The position numbers were made by a program, and so were the translations under genes. A stretch of 64,000 nt of DNA from an uncultured Christensenella sp. (GTDB lineage: Bacteria; Bacillota; Clostridia; Christensenellales; Borkfalkiaceae): positions 124,001 through 188,000 of the forward strand of contig CAJTUK010000003.1 of the NCBI GenBank assembly GCA_910579525.1, in the 5' to 3' direction. Below are positions 59,057 through 64,000 of the stretch, piece by piece. How positions within the stretch are numbered: position 1 is the first letter of the stretch; each line of letters opens with the position of its first letter. The notes under the pieces are model-generated. The model was given only the letters and a program-made list of their open reading frames with translations. It searched no databases and was not told the DNA's origin.

Positions 59057-60124
59057 ATGATAGAAAAATTAAAAGATATTTACGCGCGTTACGAAGAGCT
59101 CACAAAAAAAATGAGCGACCCCGCGGTAATTTCCGATACCGCCGAGTGGACGAAAACCGCGAAAGCACAGTCCGAACTCACGGAAACCGCGCAAAAATAC
59201 GAGGAGTACGCCGAAGTCGAACGGCAGAAAATACAGGCGGAAGACGCGTTGAAAACCGAAACGGATCCCGAAATGCGCGAACTTTTGGAAACGGAGTGTC
59301 AGGAGTGCGCTCGAAAACTCGAAGTTTTGACCGAAGAGCTCAAAATTCTGCTTTTGCCCAAGGATAAAAACGACGACAGGAACTGTATCGTCGAAATCCG
59401 CGGAGGCGCCGGCGGCGAAGAGGCGGCGCTGTTTGCGTACGAGTTATACAGAATGTATCTTAATTATTGCGAGCGCCACCGGTTAAAGGTCGAGCTCGTG
59501 GATATGAACGAAACGGAGCTGGGCGGGCTTAAAGAAGTAGTGTTCAACGTTACGGGTAAAGACGCCTATAAACAGCTCAAATTCGAAAGCGGCGTTCACC
59601 GCGTTCAGCGCGTGCCCGAAACCGAATCGCAGGGGCGCGTTCACACCTCGACGGCTACCGTGGCGGTTCTCCCCGAAGCGGAGGACGTGGAGGTGGAAAT
59701 TAAAGAAGAGGACATAAGGGTGGACGTTTACCGCTCCTCGGGCGCGGGCGGACAAAAGGTAAATAAAACCGAAACGGCTATACGTATAACGCATTTCCCC
59801 ACGGGCATAGTGGTAACGTGTCAGGACGAGAGAAGCCAGCTCAAAAACAAAGATAAAGCGTTCAAGGTTTTGCGTTCTCGGCTATACGACCATTACGCAA
59901 CTCAAAACCGCTCCGCTTACGACGAGCACCGCAAAAGCCTCGTCGGCACGGGCGACCGTTCGGAGCGTATACGCACGTATAATTTCCCGCAGGGCAGGGT
60001 TACCGACCACCGCATCGGACTCTCCGTCTACAATCTCAACGAGTTCATAATGGGCGATATCGAGGACATGATAGAGGCTTTGACCATTGCGGAAAGGGAA
60101 GCCCGCCTCGCCGGCGAAGAATAA
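59057..60124 (+). CDS. prfA: Peptide chain release factor 1
   Basis: 355 residues. GGQ at 231-233 in SSGAGGQKVNKTETAIR; the stop-codon motif PxT is PET at 187-189 (RF1, so UAA/UAG). Standard domain order and length. Preceded by GTGAGGTAA and encoded just after its methylase. No selenocysteine or recoded-stop sign. Confidence 0.97.
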   Translation: MIEKLKDIYARYEELTKKMSDPAVISDTAEWTKTAKAQSELTETAQKYEEYAEVERQKIQAEDALKTETDPEMRELLETECQECARKLEVLTEELKILLLPKDKNDDRNCIVEIRGGAGGEEAALFAYELYRMYLNYCERHRLKVELVDMNETELGGLKEVVFNVTGKDAYKQLKFESGVHRVQRVPETESQGRVHTSTATVAVLPEAEDVEVEIKEEDIRVDVYRSSGAGGQKVNKTETAIRITHFPTGIVVTCQDERSQLKNKDKAFKVLRSRLYDHYATQNRSAYDEHRKSLVGTGDRSERIRTYNFPQGRVTDHRIGLSVYNLNEFIMGDIEDMIEALTIAEREARLAGEE

Positions 60125-60144
60125 TTCAGGAGTCGTCAATAATC

Positions 60145-60181
60145 AACCCGCCCCGCACGCAAAGCGCGCGGGGCGGGTTTT
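60145..60181 (+). terminator. Terminator after prfA
   Basis: 12-bp stem AACCCGCCCCGC / GCGGGGCGGGTT, then TTTT. Confidence 0.88.
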
Positions 60182-60187
60182 ACGCTA

Positions 60188-60216
60188 TTGACAACACCGG
60201 TTTTTAATAGTATAAT
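60188..60216 (+). promoter_or_regulatory. Promoter of MntR-like gene, predicted leaderless
   Basis: TTGACA, 17-bp spacer, TATAAT, then 6 bp and ATG 60223. No ribosome site. It lies right after the prfA terminator. Confidence 0.75.
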
Positions 60217-60222
60217 GTTTTT

Positions 60223-60591
60223 ATGAAAAGAAACAGGTCTACCGAAGATTATCTCGAATGTATTTTGTTGCTCTCGCGCGAGAGCGAATACGTGCACCGC
60301 GTCGACGTTGCGAGAAAAATCGGGGTTTCGCAACCCGCCGTTCAAAAAGCCGTTAAAATTCTGCAATCGGAAAACTACGTCGAGTGCGACGGCTTGCACA
60401 TTTATCTCACGGCAAAGGGCGAGGCTTACGCTCTTGAAATTTACGGCAGACACTGTTTAATCCGCGAGTTTTTAACTCTCCACGGCGTGGAATACGACGT
60501 CGCCGACGCAGACGCGTGCGAACTCGAACACGTTGTCTCGGACGACACTTTCCATATGATGAAAAATTTCGTCGAAAACAATAAAAAATAA
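60223..60591 (+). CDS. mntR: DtxR/MntR-family metal-dependent regulator
   Basis: 122 residues: winged HTH (STEDYLECILLLSRES, RKIGVSQPAVQKAVKIL) and a short dimerisation domain. All MntR metal ligands have counterparts: Asp9, Glu12 and the later His in YGRHCLI, plus ELEH. It should repress manganese uptake when Mn is bound. No transporter gene is nearby, so targets are elsewhere. Confidence 0.85.
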   Translation: MKRNRSTEDYLECILLLSRESEYVHRVDVARKIGVSQPAVQKAVKILQSENYVECDGLHIYLTAKGEAYALEIYGRHCLIREFLTLHGVEYDVADADACELEHVVSDDTFHMMKNFVENNKK

Positions 60592-60602
60592 GTAAATTAA
60601 TT

Positions 60603-60641
60603 CCGCCCCCGCGGGCAAAACGCCCGCGGGGGCGGTTTTTT
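60603..60641. terminator. Terminator hairpin, first of an identical pair
   Basis: 14-bp stem CCGCCCCCGCGGGC / GCCCGCGGGGGCGG, loop AAAAC, TTTTTT. The same 39-nt sequence recurs at 61496-61534. Confidence 0.85.
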
Positions 60642-60960
60642 ATTTTGTCAAAAGATAATTTATAAAATTTTGCGCCTCGTCCTTTTGTTTTTTGTCTAAA
60701 CGGGAAAAGAGTTCAAGCCAGTTTTTTTCGCCGTCCGTTAATTCGCGCATAACGTTTATTTGCCCCAGATCGTCCTCGCGCCCCAATAGGTAGTCGGTGG
60801 TGCACTCGAATACGTCGGCAAGCGCGCAAATATATTTTGCCGAAGGGTCCACTTTGCCGCTTTCCCAAAAGTTCACCGCTTTGGGGCTTGCTCCCGCTTT
60901 TTTCGCCAGCGCTCGCTGGCTTAATCCCGCTTCTTCTCTCAACTGTGTAATTCTGTACAT
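60640..60960 (-). CDS. XRE-family HTH regulator
   Basis: 106 residues. HTH at about 5-58 (REEAGLSQRALAKKAGASPKAVNFWESGK), a helical C-terminus (LTDGEKNWLELFSRLDKKQKDEAQNFINYLL). TAAGGAG before ATG. It faces away from the lipoprotein gene at 61093; a TTACACAC half-site (60975-60982) before it matches the operator downstream of the divergent promoter. Likely an autoregulated repressor of the pair. Confidence 0.85.
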   Translation of the reverse strand: MYRITQLREEAGLSQRALAKKAGASPKAVNFWESGKVDPSAKYICALADVFECTTDYLLGREDDLGQINVMRELTDGEKNWLELFSRLDKKQKDEAQNFINYLLTK

Positions 60961-61011
60961 GCTTCATACGCTCCTTACACACTATTATGGTAAAATATTA
61001 CTCATTTTTGC

Positions 61012-61040
61012 TTGACATTTACCTTTCTTACTCATATAAT
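61012..61040 (+). promoter_or_regulatory. Promoter of divergent lipoprotein gene
   Basis: TTGACA, 17-bp spacer, TATAAT. Two TTACTCAT repeats (about 60998 and 61028) flank and enter it. Confidence 0.75.
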
Positions 61041-61049
61041 AATATTGAA

Positions 61050-61069
61050 TTGTGTAATATACTACACAA
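61050..61069. promoter_or_regulatory. Operator-like inverted repeat TTGTGTA-N6-TACACAA
   Basis: Perfect 7-bp arms placed at the start of the lipoprotein transcript, with a matching half-site near the XRE start. Likely the XRE binding site. Confidence 0.5.
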
Positions 61070-61092
61070 AAGAATATAAAGGAGAGTAAAAT

Positions 61093-61479
61093 ATGAAAAA
61101 GTTTATAGCGGCATTTGTTTCGCTTGTTGCAATCGTAGCCGTATGCGCCGTTATGTCGGCTTGCTCTGCGGGCTTTGCGGGAACGTACAAATTTTCTAAA
61201 ATGAGTATGGAGCAGGGCGGCATATCGGTGGAGATTAAAGCAGGCGAGAGCTATATGGGCATAACCCTCACAGAGAACGCCTATACGCTCGAAATAAAAG
61301 AGGATAACACGTTTGTTATGACCGTCAATATGGGAACGGAGACCACGCAAGAGGGTAAATGGGAACAAAAGGACGGCAAATATTATCTTGTGGCGGAGGG
61401 TGAATCCATAGAGGTGCCCTTCGACGGCAAAACAATAATTTTCGAAATGGACGGAGTCAAAGTAGAACTTAAAAAGTGA
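61093..61479 (+). CDS. Small lipoprotein, lipocalin-like
   Basis: 128 residues. Signal peptide with lipobox MSAC (Cys about 24), then a beta-rich domain: GTYKFSKM, repeated strands with DNTFVMTVNM and EGKWEQKDGKYYL, as in small lipocalin/DUF-type bacterial surface proteins. AAAGGAGAG before ATG. Controlled with the divergent XRE gene. Function unknown. Confidence 0.75.
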   Translation: MKKFIAAFVSLVAIVAVCAVMSACSAGFAGTYKFSKMSMEQGGISVEIKAGESYMGITLTENAYTLEIKEDNTFVMTVNMGTETTQEGKWEQKDGKYYLVAEGESIEVPFDGKTIIFEMDGVKVELKK

Positions 61480-61495
61480 GAGAGAATATGATTAA

Positions 61496-61534
61496 CCGCC
61501 CCCGCGGGCAAAACGCCCGCGGGGGCGGTTTTTT
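61496..61534. terminator. Terminator hairpin, second of an identical pair
   Basis: Same 39-nt sequence as 60603-60641, ending the lipoprotein gene and facing the converging gene at 61539. Confidence 0.85.
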
Positions 61535-61538
61535 ACCT

Positions 61539-62465
61539 TCACTCGGCGGGATAAATATTCGTTATTTTCCCGTTTTCGAGGTCAACGGCAAAATACTTTA
61601 CTTCAAACAGGTTTTCCGCTTTGGGGTAGACCAATCCCGCCGCGCGCACGTCGCCGTGTTCGGCGTAAAATTTTTCCGTCGGCACCGTTACGGACACGAA
61701 CTCCCCCAAATATTCTTTAAGCGTTCCCGCCCTGCCCTTTAAATCGTCGCAAAGGTAACTTGTAAAATCTCCGCACGTTAAAATGCTCTCAAAAAATGCA
61801 AAGTGTAAAACGTTCTTTTCCGGCGGACGCGTTTCAACCGTTTTGCTGGAAACAAGCGTCAACTTTTCGCCGTCGTAGTCGTATAGGCACTCGGCTTTCG
61901 CCGCCGTGCAAGTTTCGAACGCGGCGGTTATTTCGAGCACGTCCGAAAACTCCGCGCGTTCCACCTCGTTCATAAATATGCGCTTGCCGCGGTCGTTTAA
62001 AATCAGCAGGGCGTTCCCGCCCCAAATTGCGAGCACGGGCATATTGCCTATCGCCTTTTCTTCGAACTTCGCGTTCATAAACCTTGCGGGCAGGGGCGTA
62101 AGCGAATAGTCGCCGCCTTCCACCGATAAATAGGCGCCCCCCTGCGAAAACACCGTTACAAGCTCGCCGCAAAAACGCGTTTGACAAATTACGTTCAGAT
62201 TGATCCCTTTGTTACCGTATTCGCGCACGTAAATGAGCGCTTCGCCGTCCATTAAATAAACGTCTAAAAAAGGAGGTGGGGCAAACAGCAGTTTTTCGTT
62301 TATAAAAAAGTTTACGCCCTGTAAATTTTCCCCCGGCACGATTTCGGCGAGAACGCTGTCCGCAAGATCGATTTCTATATGCCTTTCGAACAGGTCTATT
62401 CCGCCCACGTATAGACCGTTGAGTTTGAGTATGGCAGGCTTGTACGATAAAAAGTAAATCCTCAT
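61539..62465 (-). CDS. Conserved-looking hypothetical protein
   Basis: 308 residues, soluble, no signal peptide. Mostly beta-strand with regular hydrophobic alternation, beginning MRIYFLSYKPAILKLNGLYVGG and with VGGIDLFERHIEIDL near 20-34. An N-terminal PEGA-like strand pattern (KLNGLYVGG) is possible. I recognise no enzyme motif. No clear ribosome site before ATG 62465. Function unknown. Confidence 0.7.
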   Translation of the reverse strand: MRIYFLSYKPAILKLNGLYVGGIDLFERHIEIDLADSVLAEIVPGENLQGVNFFINEKLLFAPPPFLDVYLMDGEALIYVREYGNKGINLNVICQTRFCGELVTVFSQGGAYLSVEGGDYSLTPLPARFMNAKFEEKAIGNMPVLAIWGGNALLILNDRGKRIFMNEVERAEFSDVLEITAAFETCTAAKAECLYDYDGEKLTLVSSKTVETRPPEKNVLHFAFFESILTCGDFTSYLCDDLKGRAGTLKEYLGEFVSVTVPTEKFYAEHGDVRAAGLVYPKAENLFEVKYFAVDLENGKITNIYPAE

Positions 62466-62569
62466 AATTTATCCCGACAAAATTTTATTTTGCAAACTTT
62501 TATTATTATTTAATGAATAACGTTTTAAAATTATGTCAATATTCTGGGTGTAAATTCAGGAGGAACATT

Positions 62570-63163
62570 ATGAACAAAATAAACGGCTATACGGAAGAAG
62601 AGGCTAAAAATTTGGTCGATTACGTTGCGAACGGCAAGCGTGAAGGCAAAACGCTTTCGGGTCTGTTCGCGTCATACGCAAAAAAGACGGGGAGAGCAAA
62701 GGGCAGCGTGCGCAACTATTATTACGCGCTTTTACGCAGTACGGGCGACGACCGCGTAAAAAATCTTTTAAAGGACAAAGATCTCAAAGCTGAAAAAATT
62801 CTGCCGTTCACCGAAGAGGAAACCGACAGAATTTTAAAAGAGATTTTAAGGCAAAAGAGCAAGGGCGTTTCTGTGCGCCGCGCGGTTTTAAACCTTTCGC
62901 ACGGGGACGATAAACTTATGTTGCGCTATCAGAACAAATACCGTAACGTGGCTATGAAACAGCCGGAAAGAATAGAAAAGCTCATGCGCGAGTGCGGGCT
63001 TAACGGCGGCGACGGAATGAGGCGGCGTATAGAGGAAGAAATTAACGGGCTTTACGATAAGCTCGCGTCAAGCCTCAAAGAAGAAAACAGGCGTCTCACC
63101 GCAATGATTAAGCGGCTTACCGACGAAAACGCGCTTTTACGTTTGCAGCTCCGCAACATTTAA
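62570..63163 (+). CDS. SANT/Myb-like DNA-binding protein, RsfA-like
   Basis: 197 residues from ATG 62570 (CAGGAGGA upstream; the longer frame at 62513 has none). Two SANT/Myb-like units: GYTEEEAKNLVDYVANGKREG with GRAKGSVRNYYY (about 5-55), and FTEEETDRILKEILRQKSKG with a longer second helix (about 78-125). They are followed by a C-terminal coiled coil (about 155-195). RsfA-type regulators of sporulation share such units. Regulatory role inferred. Confidence 0.65.
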   Translation: MNKINGYTEEEAKNLVDYVANGKREGKTLSGLFASYAKKTGRAKGSVRNYYYALLRSTGDDRVKNLLKDKDLKAEKILPFTEEETDRILKEILRQKSKGVSVRRAVLNLSHGDDKLMLRYQNKYRNVAMKQPERIEKLMRECGLNGGDGMRRRIEEEINGLYDKLASSLKEENRRLTAMIKRLTDENALLRLQLRNI

Positions 63164-63175
63164 AATTCAAATCGC

Positions 63176-63216
63176 AAAAAACCGCCGCGGGCAATATGCT
63201 CGCGGCGGTTCTTTAA
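63176..63216. terminator. Bidirectional terminator
   Basis: 10-bp stem AACCGCCGCG / CGCGGCGGTT, between converging genes, with A-tract before and TTCTTT after. Confidence 0.75.
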
Positions 63217-63231
63217 GAGTGTTGAGGTGTT

Positions 63232-63429
63232 TTACTGCTTTTGTTGCTTTTTATCCTGCTTTTCGGTCGAACTTTCAAGCTCTTCAAGTTTTTTGTCGAT
63301 ATAATTTTCCGCTTTGGTCATTATATCTTCCTGATTTTTCTTAACCAGATTCAAAAGTTTGCAGTTATTGGCAACCAAAAGCGCGCCGCCTGCCATACCT
63401 ACGGCAAGCCCAAAAATAAATTTTTCCAC
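63232..63429 (-). CDS. Small membrane-associated protein
   Basis: 65 residues from GTG 63429, chosen because GGGAG lies 6 bp before; a longer TTG frame to 63483 lacks one. One hydrophobic helix (FIFGLAVGMAGGALLVA), then a charged helix (VKKNQEDIMTKAENYIDKKLEELESS) and a Lys/Gln tail. Resembles YtxH-like small proteins in layout only. Confidence 0.6.
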   Translation of the reverse strand: MEKFIFGLAVGMAGGALLVANNCKLLNLVKKNQEDIMTKAENYIDKKLEELESSTEKQDKKQQKQ

Positions 63430-63518
63430 TTTTTTCTCCCATGGGCGTTTCAGCCCTAAAAAGAGTATGGGCGGTATTCGCAAAATTATGAATGTAAAAA
63501 AATGTATTTGAATATTGC

Positions 63519-63547
63519 TTGAAAAATACCGCCGCTTATGATATTAT
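63519..63547 (+). promoter_or_regulatory. Promoter of ruvX, predicted leaderless
   Basis: TTGAAA, 17-bp spacer, TATTAT, 6 bp, ATG 63554. No ribosome site. Confidence 0.6.
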
Positions 63548-63553
63548 ACTCCT

Positions 63554-64000
63554 ATGGAAAGATACGTCGCTTTCGATATAGGCGATAAAAGAATAGGCGT
63601 AGCCATATCGGACCCGTTCAACACTTACGCGTTGCCTTCGCACACATATTTCCGTAAAGGCTTTAAAGAGGACGTCTCGGCGCTCGCGCAAATCGCAAAA
63701 GAAAAGGGCGCAACCGTAATAATCTGCGGTTTGCCCGTAAATTTCGACGGTTCCGAAGCGCTTCAAACGCAAAAAACCGCAAGGTTTATCGAGGCGTTAA
63801 AGTCCGCCGTATCTGTACCCGTCATATGCGAGGACGAACGGTTCACCACGAAAATGGCGCACGAAACGCTGATAAGCGAAGGAATGAGCAGGGAAAAGCG
63901 TAAAAATTATGTAGACGCGCTTGCCGCCGCGAATATTCTCGACGGATATCTTAATAAATTAAAAGAGGAGAAAAAAATGAGCAAGAAGGATCTTGAGCTT
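63554..64000 (+). CDS. ruvX: Putative pre-16S rRNA nuclease / Holliday junction resolvase-like RuvX (3' partial)
   Basis: YqgF-family RNase-H fold: FDIGDKRIGVAISDP at the N-terminus, ICGLPVNFDG, EDERFTTKMAHE and KKNYVDALAAANIL-type end (VDALAAANILDGYL). The family ends about residue 140, but the frame here stays open through ATG 63977 (preceded by AGAGGAG) to the window edge. So either the next protein (MSKKDLEL...) is fused in frame or it starts internally. YqgF matures 16S rRNA; the resolvase role is disputed. Confidence 0.9.
   Translation, partial: MERYVAFDIGDKRIGVAISDPFNTYALPSHTYFRKGFKEDVSALAQIAKEKGATVIICGLPVNFDGSEALQTQKTARFIEALKSAVSVPVICEDERFTTKMAHETLISEGMSREKRKNYVDALAAANILDGYLNKLKEEKKMSKKDLEL

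Overview
The window reads as a chromosomal segment of a Clostridia-like Bacillota, probably an uncultured gut lineage. This is inferred from gene order: rpmG-secE-nusG-rplK-rplA-rplJ-rplL, a full S10-spc-alpha ribosomal cluster with adk-map-KOW-infA-rpmJ inside it, RNase G beside rplU/rpmA, and rpmE-DUF1385-prmC-prfA. Other support comes from an L27 with a cleavable-type N-terminus, zinc-type S14/L31/L33/L36, and plant-polysaccharide and starch enzymes. Base composition is mid-range, except for one clearly AT-rich island at about 26.8-28.9 kb. I cannot name a genus.

Layout. 1-7.7 kb: maltodextrin/starch use, with two permeases, a lipoprotein alpha-amylase, an unusually long MalK-type ATPase and glycogen/maltodextrin phosphorylase. 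The solute-binding protein is not in the window. 7.7-14.7 kb: a membrane protein ending in a ribosomal-uL15-like domain, an SbcD/YhaO-like plus SbcC/YhaN-like pair, and a GH43 plus GH105 pair for hemicellulose/pectin. 14.8-18.9 kb: three regulators (XRE with a glycine-pentad repeat, MerR with a zinc ribbon, AraC), an AEC transporter and a GNAT. 19-22.8 kb: rpmA and rplU on the minus strand, a 53-bp tandem repeat, a helical hypothetical gene, RNase G and a SecB-like gene. 23.2-26.8 kb: rpmG to rplL, not followed by rpoBC. 26.8-28.9 kb: an AT-rich island with two outward-facing genes that share the same 5' and 3' flanks. 29-34.8 kb: lipoprotein cyclophilin, DUF2188 protein, two COG0523 GTPases (one His-rich) and an EF-G-like factor. 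35.4-52.1 kb: the ribosomal protein supercluster with secY, adk, map, infA and rpoA. 52.2-56.7 kb: two small membrane proteins, a phosphodiesterase, a HAD phosphatase, cardiolipin synthase and a zinc-site-depleted dehydrogenase. 56.8-64 kb: rpmE, a DUF1385-PrmC fusion, prfA, an MntR-like regulator, an XRE regulator with a divergent lipoprotein, a SANT-like regulator and ruvX running off the edge.

The most interesting signals are these. (1) Twin cassettes at 27.0-28.8 kb have unrelated coding regions but a perfect 31-bp shared promoter/leader and a 19-bp shared 3' flank. (2) Four monocistronic-looking genes have a near-consensus promoter whose -10 box ends exactly 6 nt before the ATG, with no Shine-Dalgarno, which predicts leaderless mRNAs. 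(3) A membrane-anchored protein carries a uL15-like C-terminus. (4) An HTH protein has 19 glycines spaced exactly five residues apart. (5) rpmA encodes an L27 pre-sequence, yet no prp protease gene sits between rplU and rpmA. (6) The ruvX frame has no stop before a strong downstream start site.
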